DNA of 10,080 nt from Flavobacteriaceae bacterium (GCA_030829155.1 JAURBD010000054.1:1-10080); one strand, 5' to 3'. Shown: positions 1 to 8,192, counted from the first letter of the stretch. Translations and numbers: made by a program. Notes: generated from the letters alone by a model not told the origin.

Positions 1-535
1 AAAGATACACTTTTTTAATTTTCCTAAATTAGAACTTTCAAATGATTAATTATCTTAATATTTTGTTGTTTTTTATCGTTATTTGGTATTTGATGTAGCC
101 CACTGGAATAAGCGAAATAACAATCAAAAAGGTCATAATATAGTATTGTTAGCCTAAAAATAAATTCAGCAAATGCAAAATGCTATTTTGATGAAAGTTC
201 AGAAATATCTGGGGACTTTTTTCCCCTTTGCAGAAATATTACTAGGACACAAATAACAATCTTTTTTGTAGAAATCTCTTCTCTTGACTTCAAGATTTCC
301 CTCCTTTCTCTTCTAAAGTTGCTCAGCACGATGTGGTAATACCAGTACCCATTCGTTTGTTAATGTTTTGTAACTTTTGTGAAAATAATTTTGTAAACGG
401 ATTCATTTTATAATATAAGTTAGTAATTCAATTAATCAAATTTAAAGCTTAATTGTCGTTTAGTTGTCTGTATATTTAAGGTATGACAAATAAGAGTTGT
501 TCGAAATTAATTTTAAAAATGTCTAAATTTAATTT
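1..535. other. Non-coding region upstream of galE
   Basis: No convincing reading frame is visible on either strand, and I see no tRNA or rRNA. The stretch is very AT-rich. It holds two short hairpin-capable elements. One is GGGGA/TCCCC with a 6-nt loop at 211-226, flanked by a 9-bp direct repeat CAGAAATAT (200-208 and 231-239). The other is an imperfect inverted repeat, GAAATCT (271-277) against AGATTTC (293-299), with CTTGA/TCAAG inside it. A TAnnTTTG-type box lies at 386-393. The rest looks like leader or spacer DNA. A decayed gene cannot be excluded by eye. Confidence 0.6.
386..393 (+). promoter_or_regulatory. Candidate Bacteroidetes -7 box (TAnnTTTG) upstream of galE
   Basis: TAATTTTG matches the Bacteroidetes primary sigma -7 consensus TAnnTTTG exactly. 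A TTTTG at 366-370 could supply the -33 TTG, but the spacer is only about 15 nt, shorter than usual. Transcription from here would leave a leader of roughly 135 nt before galE. In DNA this AT-rich the motif can arise by chance. Confidence 0.35.
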
Positions 536-1597
536 ATGAATCGTAAAATAATAGTGACGGGTGGCTGTGGTTATATTGGATCACATACCGTAATTCAATT
601 GATTGAAAATCAATTTGAAGTAGTTGTTTTGGACAATCTATCCAATTCATCCGAAGCTACTTTAGGTCGAATAAAACAAATTACGGGTAAGCAACCACTT
701 TTTATTAAGGTAGACTTGTCAAATAGCGAGGTCACTTCAAAAATTTTCAAACGACATAATGACGCTCTTGCTGTGATTCATTTTGCAGCTCTAAAAGCTG
801 TTGGCGAATCCATTAATATTCCCTTAAAATATTATCACAACAATCTAAATTGTTTATTGAATACATTAAATTCTCAAACCGAGAATGGAATCAACAAACT
901 TATTTTTTCCTCTTCAGCAACAGTTTATGGAACCCCAGACGAACTTCCTATTACTGAGAAAAGTATTACTAAACAACCTTCTTCTCCGTATGGAAATACA
1001 AAGAAAATAGGAGAGGAAATTATTGAAGATCATTGTAAAACTGAATCGAATTTTTCATCAATATCATTGCGATATTTTAATCCAATTGGGGCACATGGAT
1101 CTGGAATTATTGGAGAATTGCCAAAGGGCATCCCTAACAATTTAATGCCATACATTACCCAAACTGCAGCGGGAATCCTTGATAAATTAGAGGTTTTTGG
1201 AGGAGATTATCCAACTCAAGATGGAACAGCTATTCGAGATTATGTTCACGTTGTAGATTTGGCACAAGCACATATTTATGCCTTAAAAAGATTGCTAAAG
1301 CAGGAACAAGAAGCTTCTTTTGAAACTTTTAATTTAGGTTCAAACAAAGGATATTCTGTTTTAGAAATGATTCAAACTTTTGAGACTGTATCCAAAGTTA
1401 AATTGAATTATGAAATAACAGAAAGAAGAACAGGGGACATTTCACAATTGTATGCTTCAACTAAACTTGCAGAAGAAAAATTGGGGTGGAAAGCTCAAAG
1501 AACAATTGAAGAAATGATTCTTTCATCTTGGAAATGGGAGCAAAATTTATTGAGTCAAAAAAATCGAAATAGTATTGAAAAAAACAACATTGCATAA
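536..1597 (+). CDS. galE: UDP-glucose 4-epimerase
   Basis: GalE interconverts UDP-glucose and UDP-galactose using tightly bound NAD+. It belongs to the Leloir pathway and supplies UDP-galactose for surface glycans; it is cytosolic. The 353-aa product is an extended short-chain dehydrogenase/reductase. The Rossmann motif GGCGYIGS is at residues 9-16. The catalytic serine is in FSSSATVYG (S127), and the YxxxK pair is Y152/K156 in SPYGNTKK. RYFNPIGAH (179-187) and IPNNLMPYI (199-207) are family signatures. Length is slightly above the usual ~340 aa because of a short polar tail (about 341-353) that overlaps the next gene. ATG at 536 puts the Rossmann strand at residue 5, as in homologues. The start shares ATGA with the stop of a six-codon upstream frame (519-539). 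No missing catalytic residue is seen. Confidence 0.97.
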   Translation: MNRKIIVTGGCGYIGSHTVIQLIENQFEVVVLDNLSNSSEATLGRIKQITGKQPLFIKVDLSNSEVTSKIFKRHNDALAVIHFAALKAVGESINIPLKYYHNNLNCLLNTLNSQTENGINKLIFSSSATVYGTPDELPITEKSITKQPSSPYGNTKKIGEEIIEDHCKTESNFSSISLRYFNPIGAHGSGIIGELPKGIPNNLMPYITQTAAGILDKLEVFGGDYPTQDGTAIRDYVHVVDLAQAHIYALKRLLKQEQEASFETFNLGSNKGYSVLEMIQTFETVSKVKLNYEITERRTGDISQLYASTKLAEEKLGWKAQRTIEEMILSSWKWEQNLLSQKNRNSIEKNNIA

Positions 1598-3281
1598 AGA
1601 AGAAATCCAAGACAAAACGTTACGGTTTTCAGTTCTAGATCGCCAAAAACAACTTGATACTATTCAGGCCACAACTTTTGACTTGATCATTATTGGTGGG
1701 GGTGTTACTGGAGCAGGAATAGTATTAGACGCTGCATCAAGAGGGTTGAATGTATGTTTAATTGAAAAAAATGATTTTGCCTCTGGAACCAGTAATAAAT
1801 CTACAAAACTAATCCATGGTGGACTTCGATACTTAAAACAATTTGAAGTTGGATTGGTTCGAGAATCGGGTTCTGAACGTGCAATAGTTCATGACCTTGC
1901 TCCCCATTTAGTAATTCCCGAAAAAATGTTGTTGCCTTTGATAAAAGGAGGAACCTATGGAAAATGGATGACTTCAATTGGACTTTGGGTATATGATTTT
2001 TTGGCCAACGTATCAGGTAAGGATAGAAGAAGAATGCTAAATAAAAAGCAAACCTTGAAAAAGGAACCTTTACTTGATAAGAACACTGTTCTGGGAAGTG
2101 GATATTATGCAGAATATCGAACAGATGATGGAAGATTAACCATTGAAATCCTAAAAAAGGCTTCAGAGTACGGCGCTTACATAATCAATTACTGTAAAAT
2201 GGATTCTTTTGTTTATGGTAAAAATTCTAAAATAAAAAGTATCAATTGTATTGATGTTAATACAGGAAAAGAACTCAATATCAAAGCAAAAACTTTTGTG
2301 TCTGCAACAGGGCCATGGGTTGATTTACTTCGCAAGAAAGACAACTCAATCAATAATAAATATTTGCATTTAACCAAGGGAGTTCACATTGTTTTTCCAT
2401 TCGAAAAATTGCCGCTTTCTCAGTCAATCTATTTTGACGTTTCAGATGGCCGAATGATTTTTGCAATTCCAAGAGGGAAAACAACCTATGTTGGAACGAC
2501 CGACACTAATTATTACGGTAGCTTAGACCGAGTTGTAGCAACCAAAGAAGACGCAACCTATTTGCTCAATGCAGTTAACCATACTTTTGAAGGAATAAAT
2601 TTAACCCTTGATGATATTGAATCTAACTGGACAGGTCTTCGCCCTTTAATTCATGAAGTAAATAAAGAGCCCTCTGAGTTGTCTCGAAAAGACGAACTTT
2701 TTATTTCAGATTCAGGACTGATATCGATAGCAGGAGGAAAACTTACGGGCTATCGTAAAATGGCTAATCGAGTAATTAAGGCAGTTTTAAAAGAAATTTC
2801 TTCAAATCGAAAAGGTTTATTTAAAAAGTCGAGGACAATGAAAATACCTTTGGTAACTCCTGCTATCCACTCGGACAAAGAAGTTTACCTTTATCAACAA
2901 GAATTAACAGAAAAATTAGCTTTGTTGGGTTTAGATAATTCATATTTTGCCAAATATTTGTGTTCAACTTATGGCAGAAATACAGATTTAATTTTAAAAA
3001 AACTCCCAGAAATCAAAGCAAATACATTGGAAGAACAATTGATACGATCTGAATTATGGTATTGTATGCATTTTGAAATGATTAACAGTCTTTCTGATTT
3101 TTTTGTACGTAGAACAGCAAGACTTTATTTTGATATTGGAAGTGTAAGTCAATTTATGAAAGTCATTCTTCAGGATTTTTCCTCTTATTTGGGATGGTCC
3201 CAAAAACGGATTGAGCAAGAAAAAATTATAATGAAGGAATTACTCCAGGATGCAACCCAATATTACGATCAAGAGTTTTAA
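1575..3281 (+). CDS. glpD: FAD-dependent glycerol-3-phosphate dehydrogenase
   Basis: GlpD oxidises sn-glycerol 3-phosphate to dihydroxyacetone phosphate at the inner membrane, passing electrons through FAD to quinone (menaquinone in this group). The 568-aa frame has the FAD dinucleotide fold IIIGGGVTGAG (about 38-48), the signature GTSNKSTKLIHGGLRYL (71-87), RTDDGRLTIE (182-191), ATGPWVD (244-250) and TTYVGTTDT (303-311). A C-terminal DAO_C-type helical domain spans about 430-560. Length is normal for the family. No ATG occurs in frame before residue 118, and a TGA at 1551 closes the frame upstream, so a non-ATG start is required. TTG at 1575 (used here) or TTG at 1590 are the candidates. Either way the gene overlaps the galE 3' end, which suggests translational coupling. 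No glycerol kinase or facilitator gene lies beside it in this window. Confidence 0.95.
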   Translation: MKKTTLHKEEIQDKTLRFSVLDRQKQLDTIQATTFDLIIIGGGVTGAGIVLDAASRGLNVCLIEKNDFASGTSNKSTKLIHGGLRYLKQFEVGLVRESGSERAIVHDLAPHLVIPEKMLLPLIKGGTYGKWMTSIGLWVYDFLANVSGKDRRRMLNKKQTLKKEPLLDKNTVLGSGYYAEYRTDDGRLTIEILKKASEYGAYIINYCKMDSFVYGKNSKIKSINCIDVNTGKELNIKAKTFVSATGPWVDLLRKKDNSINNKYLHLTKGVHIVFPFEKLPLSQSIYFDVSDGRMIFAIPRGKTTYVGTTDTNYYGSLDRVVATKEDATYLLNAVNHTFEGINLTLDDIESNWTGLRPLIHEVNKEPSELSRKDELFISDSGLISIAGGKLTGYRKMANRVIKAVLKEISSNRKGLFKKSRTMKIPLVTPAIHSDKEVYLYQQELTEKLALLGLDNSYFAKYLCSTYGRNTDLILKKLPEIKANTLEEQLIRSELWYCMHFEMINSLSDFFVRRTARLYFDIGSVSQFMKVILQDFSSYLGWSQKRIEQEKIIMKELLQDATQYYDQEF

Positions 3282-3325
3282 AAGAATTAAAAATAATATG
3301 GCAATCAAAAATTTAATTTGTTGAC

Positions 3326-3817
3326 ATGAAAAAACTTATAGTTGTTATCCTATTCTTTTTTTCTTTAAATAGTTACGCTCAATCCATAACTACATATTAT
3401 TTTATTAGGCATGCTGAAAAGAATCGATCTGATCTTTCTAACTCCAATCCTAATTTAACCCCTAAAGGGCACCAAAGGGCCATAAAATGGAGTAATGTTT
3501 TTCGAGAGGTTTCTTTTGACGCGGTTTATTCGACTGACTATAGTAGGACCATACAAACAGCCATACCAACCGCAAACTCTAAAAATATAAAGCCAATTAT
3601 ATACGATGCTAACGACAGGTATTCTTTACAATTTCAAAAGAAAACACGGGGTAAAACAATTTTGATAGTTGGTCACTCTAATACCATACCCCAATTTGTC
3701 AACGCTGTATTAAAAGAAGAACGTTATTCGCAAATAGAGGATAATAATAATTCAAACTTGTATATCGTAACCCTACATGGCGATAAAGCAAATTCAGTTT
3801 TATTGAAAATAGATTAA
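3326..3817 (+). CDS. Exported SixA-like histidine phosphatase family protein
   Basis: A small (163 aa) member of the histidine phosphatase (phosphoglycerate-mutase-like, branch 1) superfamily. The phospho-accepting motif is RHAEK with R28/H29. The second conserved arginine is in YSTDYSRTIQTA (R74), and the second histidine is in GHSNTIP (H117). The first 18 residues form a signal peptide (MKK, hydrophobic core, SYA before QS), so the enzyme should act in the periplasm or outside. That differs from cytosolic E. coli SixA, which dephosphorylates a histidine phosphotransfer domain. The substrate is unknown; a soluble phosphoester is more plausible than a signalling phosphohistidine. It starts 44 bp after glpD with no terminator visible between, so read-through from galE-glpD is possible. 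The name sixA would over-claim the function. Confidence 0.88.
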   Translation: MKKLIVVILFFFSLNSYAQSITTYYFIRHAEKNRSDLSNSNPNLTPKGHQRAIKWSNVFREVSFDAVYSTDYSRTIQTAIPTANSKNIKPIIYDANDRYSLQFQKKTRGKTILIVGHSNTIPQFVNAVLKEERYSQIEDNNNSNLYIVTLHGDKANSVLLKID

Positions 3818-3964
3818 AAAGTTTAGACCTCTAAATCTTGGAAAAATCAGTTAGATTAGATTTTTATTGAAAATAGGTGAAATGATCTTATTTAATATGT
3901 TGAAATTTTTTTAATCTGATTGTTTATGTATATTGTTAGCAAACAACAACTAAACTACTATATT

Positions 3965-4474
3965 ATGAAAAAATTTATTTTATTAATTTCCGTTGCCCTT
4001 GTAACATTTTCTTGTTCAAACACGCAAGATATGACGCTTTACAAAGCGAACCTGGAGGTCGCAAAAAAATACATTTCAACGTATGAGTCACCAACAGATT
4101 TTGAGCTATTCAAGGCGATGACTGATGAAAATATTGAACACCAATCTCCAATGTATGGAGCTGGAAAAGTTGGATATGAAGAAGTTTTAGCTCAGGGAGA
4201 GTTTTATATGAATGGTTTTGAAAATGTTTCGTTCAAAGCAGATGCATGGTTACCTGGAGTTAATGAGGAAACTTTACTGGTTGACGGAAGCGTTCGTGTT
4301 TATGGAACTTGGTCTGGAAATAATGTTGCTTCAGGGAAGGAATTTTCAGTAGACACTTATCATTATTTTATGGTAGAAAACGGGAAGGTAATTGTTTCAG
4401 GAGATTATTTTGATGCTACAGGAATGGTTATGGCTGTTCAGCCAGATACCGCTGAGGAGTCAAGCAAGGAGTAA
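3965..4474 (+). CDS. SnoaL/NTF2-like lipoprotein
   Basis: A 169-aa secreted protein of unknown function. The start is ATG at 3965, because MKKFILLISVALVTFSC is a clean lipoprotein signal with the lipidated cysteine at residue 17. The frame is open further upstream (an ATG at 3926), but that would put 13 polar residues before the signal. The mature part looks like one NTF2/SnoaL alpha+beta barrel: an N-terminal helix (LEVAKKYISTYE), DFELFKAMTDENIEHQSP, then strands including LVDGSVRVYGTWSG and the terminal YHYFMVENGKVIVSGDYFDATG. Such folds serve as enzymes or as ligand pockets, and nothing visible identifies a substrate. A short acidic/serine tail (TAEESSKE) ends the protein. It is separated from the phosphatase by 147 bp and may have its own promoter. 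A hairpin terminator follows. Confidence 0.8.
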   Translation: MKKFILLISVALVTFSCSNTQDMTLYKANLEVAKKYISTYESPTDFELFKAMTDENIEHQSPMYGAGKVGYEEVLAQGEFYMNGFENVSFKADAWLPGVNEETLLVDGSVRVYGTWSGNNVASGKEFSVDTYHYFMVENGKVIVSGDYFDATGMVMAVQPDTAEESSKE

Positions 4475-4500
4475 AAAGTCTTTCTAAAAAATTGAATATA

Positions 4501-4526
4501 AAAACCCTCCAATGGAGGGTTTTTTG
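4501..4526. terminator. Bidirectional rho-independent terminator between convergent genes
   Basis: A 7-bp stem ACCCTCC (4504-4510) / GGAGGGT (4514-4520) closes on the 3-nt loop AAT and is followed by a T-run (TTTTT, 4521-4525). Upstream As (4501-4503) pair with the first of these Ts. It lies 26 bp past the lipoprotein stop and 14 bp past the barrel-protein stop of the opposite strand. On the - strand the A-run becomes a short U-run, so it can plausibly serve both transcripts. Confidence 0.88.
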
Positions 4527-4539
4527 TTTCAAGTTAAGT

Positions 4540-7251
4540 TTATAAATTATAAACCCCTCTAAAAGTAATAAATCGAGGTTGTATAAAAGTTTGTGTATTC
4601 AATACCGATAAGTTGTTTGCACTGTTTCTAACCTGAACATCGATATTTAAAATATTAGAGGCCTTTAATTCGAACTCCCATTTGGCATCTTTGTCTTTTC
4701 GATAGGTTAAACTGGCATCCCAATTTTGAAAGGATTGTGACTCTGTTTCAAGCTCTTGGGTAGTGTAACTATAGTTGGTTACAAAAGTAAATTTTTCAAT
4801 GATGTAAGCATCAAATTCTATCGATGGAGATTTGATAATAAACTTTGTTTCCTTGGATCCTAGTTTGTTCTTGACTACACTATATCGATAACGAAGGTTA
4901 ATGTTTGGAGCAACCTTAAAATTTGTTCGAATTCCAGGAGTAAGGGTTTGAGTGTAGCCCTCGTTTATAGATTTCTGATTTTGTATGAATTGATTGATTT
5001 TATTGTAATTAAGAGCACCGTTTAAACTGGCTCTGATTTTTCCAAACGTTCGTTGTACTCTTCCAAAAGCGTTTAGATTTTCATCCGCAAAGTTTGAATT
5101 AAAAAAGGTGCTGGTGCGGATGATGTTTTCAAAATTAGTCAAGCTACGAATTTGATCTATATTACTCGAATATGCAATTCGTGCAAATACATTGGTATAA
5201 TTAAATAAGTTAAAACTACTGTATAAAAGACTTAAGTTGTGAGACAGTGCATTTTTGATATTAGGCTCTCCAAACTGGATGTTGTTGTAGGTGTTAAGAA
5301 CCAATCCACGAGCAAGTTTTGTAATATCTGTAAATTGATTTTGCATGCTGTAGTTAAGTGTCAAAGTTTCTCCTTTCTTGATTTGTATACGGGTTTCAAA
5401 ATCGGGTAAAAAACGGAAAAAGCTGTCTTTAATAGTGGTGTTGTTTTGAATGTTTTTGTTCCCATAAGCATGAATTGAAAAGCCAGGAGTAAAAGTGAAT
5501 TTCCCTGTTCTGAATCGATAATGAGCTCCAAGGTAGAAATCACTAAAATTATAATCAACATCATTAACCGATAGACCTTGATTAAAATTAGGAACAGGAT
5601 TAAACCGTTGTCCATTTTCTAGGAATTGGAAAATATTTGAATTAAATTCTTGACGGCTTAGAATTGTGCCAAGAGTAAGATTTAAGTTGCTTTTGGTATT
5701 GATTATGTGATAATAATCCAATTTAGCATCCAATTGATTTGATAAGATCTTTCGGTTTTGACCAAGATTATAGTTTGTTAAACTTGAATTTAAACCCAAA
5801 GCCAAAGCTGTATTACCATATACATCTAGTCCACTAGGATCATTAATTAAAACAGCATTGTAAAAAGGATCTTCGTTTTTCAATAAATGTTGGGCTTCAA
5901 AGGCGAAAATATTTTTTTCGTCAAGTGTAAAATAATAATTTAAATTCTGGTTAATGCTATAGGGTGTAGTTTCTCTTATTTCAGAGGTACTTCCTATAAG
6001 TGAAGATAAAATGTTTTGGTTTTGAGAGTCATTTGTAGTTCTTATAAAAACGTCGTAATCAATCTGATTGTCAATATTTGGTTTGTATGAAGCACTTAAC
6101 TTAACCAAACTTTGGTGAGAATTTTCTGTGCTGGATTGATCTATTTCTTCATCCGGAATTTGAAGTACAGCATCGGTGTATTGAATAAAACTGTTTGCTT
6201 TGGAAGTTGTTTTATTGTAATTATAAATAAGAAAACCGCTGAGGTCAAGATTTTTGTTTGGAGAGTAGCTAAAGTTAGCAGTACCTAACTTGTTTTCGAT
6301 ATTTAGAGCATCACTTTGATCAGTCAAAAAATTTAGACTGTTATCCCCCAAATTAATGTTGGTTCCGCTTTGACTACTGGGCGGTCTAAAACCGCCTCCA
6401 AATCCCCTCAAATCTCTCCGTGATAATGCTAATTCCCCAATATTGTTGAGGTCTCCGATAAAGTTAATCGTATATTTTGGACTGTAGTAAAACAATTTGG
6501 GTTGAAATAAATAGCGATCTTCTGTAGGAGAATTTCCCCCTCCAGCTGTAATATTTCCAAACCAAAAACTCTCTTTACCTTCTTTTAATTTGATGTTTAT
6601 AGCAACATTATTTTGGTTATTTCTTACACCTCTAAGTTGACCTACTTCTCCAAAATTCTTTAGAACTTGGATTTTGTCGACTGTACTGGACGGGATGTTC
6701 TTTGTAGCGATTTTGGTGTCCCCATCAAAAAAATCTTTTCCATTGACCATCAGTTTATTGACCACTTTCCCTTCAACTTCAATTTGCCCATTATCGTTGA
6801 TGTCAACACCGGGAAGTTTCGCTATAATATCTTCTAGTTTTCGTTCAGATCCATTTTTGTATGAATCAGCATCGTAAATAAGCGTGTCTCCACGAATCAA
6901 AACAGGTATTTTTACCACTACCTCATCCAGAGCAATATCTGCACGTAGGGTGTAATCTCTTTTTATGCGAGAAGTTTTCGTGCTGAGACTATCGTTAATC
7001 GTTTGAAGACCGAAATAACTAACCTGGATTTTATATTTGGTATTTTGTTTTAAATCCAACGTAAATAAACCCAAATCATCGGTCATTGTGTAAGCATCTA
7101 AAGCATTTGTAACTTTATTAATTGCTACAACACTCGCTCTTTCCAAAGGACTTTGCAAAGTATCGAGAACCATACCCTCCATTTCAACTTGTGCGTTACC
7201 CCAAAAGAAAGGGAGTGTAAGGGCTAAAAAAAGAATCGCTTTATTGCTCAT
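4540..7251 (-). CDS. TonB-dependent-receptor-like outer membrane beta-barrel protein
   Basis: A 903-aa outer membrane protein. Residues 1-20 are a signal peptide (GNA before QV). Residues about 24-105 form a carboxypeptidase-regulatory-like beta-sandwich (MEGMVLD.., DDLGLFTLDL, YKIQVSYFGLQ). Residues about 110-225 resemble a plug domain: RGDTLIYDADSYKNGSERKLEDIIAKLPGV, then VEGKVVNKLMVNGKDFFDGD and VDKIQVLKNF. The remainder is a beta-barrel of alternating aromatic strands ending in RFITFRGVYNL. This is the architecture of Bacteroidetes outer membrane barrel proteins of the TonB-dependent superfamily that lack a SusD partner. The transported substrate cannot be read from sequence, and no clear TonB box was seen. 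It starts 25 bp downstream of the GLPGLI gene, almost certainly in the same operon. Length and reading frame look intact. Confidence 0.9.
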   Translation of the reverse strand: MSNKAILFLALTLPFFWGNAQVEMEGMVLDTLQSPLERASVVAINKVTNALDAYTMTDDLGLFTLDLKQNTKYKIQVSYFGLQTINDSLSTKTSRIKRDYTLRADIALDEVVVKIPVLIRGDTLIYDADSYKNGSERKLEDIIAKLPGVDINDNGQIEVEGKVVNKLMVNGKDFFDGDTKIATKNIPSSTVDKIQVLKNFGEVGQLRGVRNNQNNVAINIKLKEGKESFWFGNITAGGGNSPTEDRYLFQPKLFYYSPKYTINFIGDLNNIGELALSRRDLRGFGGGFRPPSSQSGTNINLGDNSLNFLTDQSDALNIENKLGTANFSYSPNKNLDLSGFLIYNYNKTTSKANSFIQYTDAVLQIPDEEIDQSSTENSHQSLVKLSASYKPNIDNQIDYDVFIRTTNDSQNQNILSSLIGSTSEIRETTPYSINQNLNYYFTLDEKNIFAFEAQHLLKNEDPFYNAVLINDPSGLDVYGNTALALGLNSSLTNYNLGQNRKILSNQLDAKLDYYHIINTKSNLNLTLGTILSRQEFNSNIFQFLENGQRFNPVPNFNQGLSVNDVDYNFSDFYLGAHYRFRTGKFTFTPGFSIHAYGNKNIQNNTTIKDSFFRFLPDFETRIQIKKGETLTLNYSMQNQFTDITKLARGLVLNTYNNIQFGEPNIKNALSHNLSLLYSSFNLFNYTNVFARIAYSSNIDQIRSLTNFENIIRTSTFFNSNFADENLNAFGRVQRTFGKIRASLNGALNYNKINQFIQNQKSINEGYTQTLTPGIRTNFKVAPNINLRYRYSVVKNKLGSKETKFIIKSPSIEFDAYIIEKFTFVTNYSYTTQELETESQSFQNWDASLTYRKDKDAKWEFELKASNILNIDVQVRNSANNLSVLNTQTFIQPRFITFRGVYNL

Positions 7252-7276
7252 AGTTAAAGGTTAAATTTAGATTATT

Positions 7277-8095
7277 TTAACCTCTTCTTCTTCCCCGATT
7301 GTTTCTCATTTCCAGCATTTTATTTACGATTGTAGAGCGATAATCAACTTTGTTTATTTCGGTTCCTTTATCTGGTGCTGTAATATTATCTTTTTCTTTG
7401 GGATTGATAACAATTTCTGAGCAAAGCATCGTTGTATTTCCTGCACTAACTTCTAAAATTAGACCAGGTAAACCCCAAAATTCAGCTGGACCAGTTTGTA
7501 GAGGAATTTGTAGGGTATACCATGCCTCTACTTGGGTTAATTGAATTTCTTTATCAGTTGTGTCAGTTGAATTATTAGAGAGATCACTCCACTCAAAATT
7601 GTACCATCTCAGTTCTTCGGTGGGAACAATCGCAGTGGCTTTAAAACATGTGTAGCCGCCGATTTCCTTCGTATCACTTCCTAATTTCCAATTAAATGCT
7701 TGTAATTTGTCCTTAACTAAAAAACGCTTTCCATAGAACTCTTGAGCTTGGACAAGATTGTTTTCTGCTATGTTTTTATACTGTTTACCACGAGCAAAAT
7801 TGCTCCCCCATGAATCAGTTGCACCCGAGATGGCATCAACTTTTTCTTCTTCTGTAAATAAGGATTCTTCAGAACTAAAATTCAGAATATAAGTTTTTTC
7901 TAACCTGTTTTTTAAACGAGCTTTTATTTGTTTTTTTTGAGCCTCACTCATTCGTGCACCCCAACTACCCAATTCAAGTTTAGACATCGAAAAATAGTAG
8001 GCTCTCCCCTGTAATTCTTGAACATCAATGTCGTTCGAATAAAACTCTGATTGTAGCAGCATTATAAATAAAAAAGAATAAAAAAAGATTTTCAT
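7277..8095 (-). CDS. GLPGLI family exported protein
   Basis: A 272-aa protein of the GLPGLI family, a Bacteroidetes-specific group of unknown function usually encoded beside an outer membrane barrel/TonB-dependent receptor, as here. The signature WGLPGLILEV lies at residues 207-216. Other family-typical parts are FNWKLGSDTKEIGGYTCFKA (134-153) and VEAWYTLQIPLQTGPAEFW (189-207). The start is ATG at 8095, giving MKIFFYSFLFIMLLQS as a signal peptide; a longer frame would need a TTG at 8116 and would add seven polar residues. The 60-130 region is rich in Lys/Glu and probably helical, and the protein ends in a strongly basic tail (RNNRGRRRG). A periplasmic or envelope location is expected. It is the first gene of a two-gene operon with the downstream barrel gene. 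Confidence 0.9.
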   Translation of the reverse strand: MKIFFYSFLFIMLLQSEFYSNDIDVQELQGRAYYFSMSKLELGSWGARMSEAQKKQIKARLKNRLEKTYILNFSSEESLFTEEEKVDAISGATDSWGSNFARGKQYKNIAENNLVQAQEFYGKRFLVKDKLQAFNWKLGSDTKEIGGYTCFKATAIVPTEELRWYNFEWSDLSNNSTDTTDKEIQLTQVEAWYTLQIPLQTGPAEFWGLPGLILEVSAGNTTMLCSEIVINPKEKDNITAPDKGTEINKVDYRSTIVNKMLEMRNNRGRRRG

Positions 8096-8113
8096 AAAAT
8101 GTGTTTTGTTTAA

Positions 8114-8121
8114 CAAATATA
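8114..8121 (-). promoter_or_regulatory. Candidate Bacteroidetes -7 box for the GLPGLI/barrel operon
   Basis: On the - strand, TATATTTG matches TAnnTTTG exactly and lies 18 bp upstream of the GLPGLI ATG. That implies a very short leader (about 10-12 nt). The nearest upstream TTG has only a 13-nt spacer, so the -33 element is unconvincing. The 136-bp gap before the GLPGLI gene makes a promoter here reasonable. Confidence 0.4.
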
Positions 8122-8192
8122 AGTAATTCTAAAACAATATTAGTAAAATACTGGTTTGTACCCTATTTTTAGGGGGTTTGCTTTTTGGTGGA

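Noticed and set aside
3920..4474. Longer 184-aa form of the SnoaL-like lipoprotein
   Set aside because: It would place a polar extension before a clean lipoprotein signal peptide. The ATG at 3965 fits better.
5361..5615. Open frame on the - strand inside the outer membrane barrel gene
   Set aside because: It lies wholly within the 903-aa frame in another register, has no family features, and is a shadow.
6674..6877. Open frame on the + strand opposite the plug region of the barrel gene
   Set aside because: Antisense shadow of a well-supported coding region, with no recognisable domain.
7350..7544. Open frame on the + strand opposite the GLPGLI gene
   Set aside because: Antisense shadow of conserved GLPGLI coding sequence.
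4540..8095. Polysaccharide utilisation locus (SusC/SusD)
   Set aside because: There is no SusD-like lipoprotein, glycoside hydrolase or regulator here. The neighbour is a GLPGLI protein.
8159..8180. CCCTA-TTTT-TAGGG hairpin in the gap upstream of the GLPGLI gene
   Set aside because: The stem is only 5 bp and no T-run follows on either strand, so I do not call it a terminator or operator.
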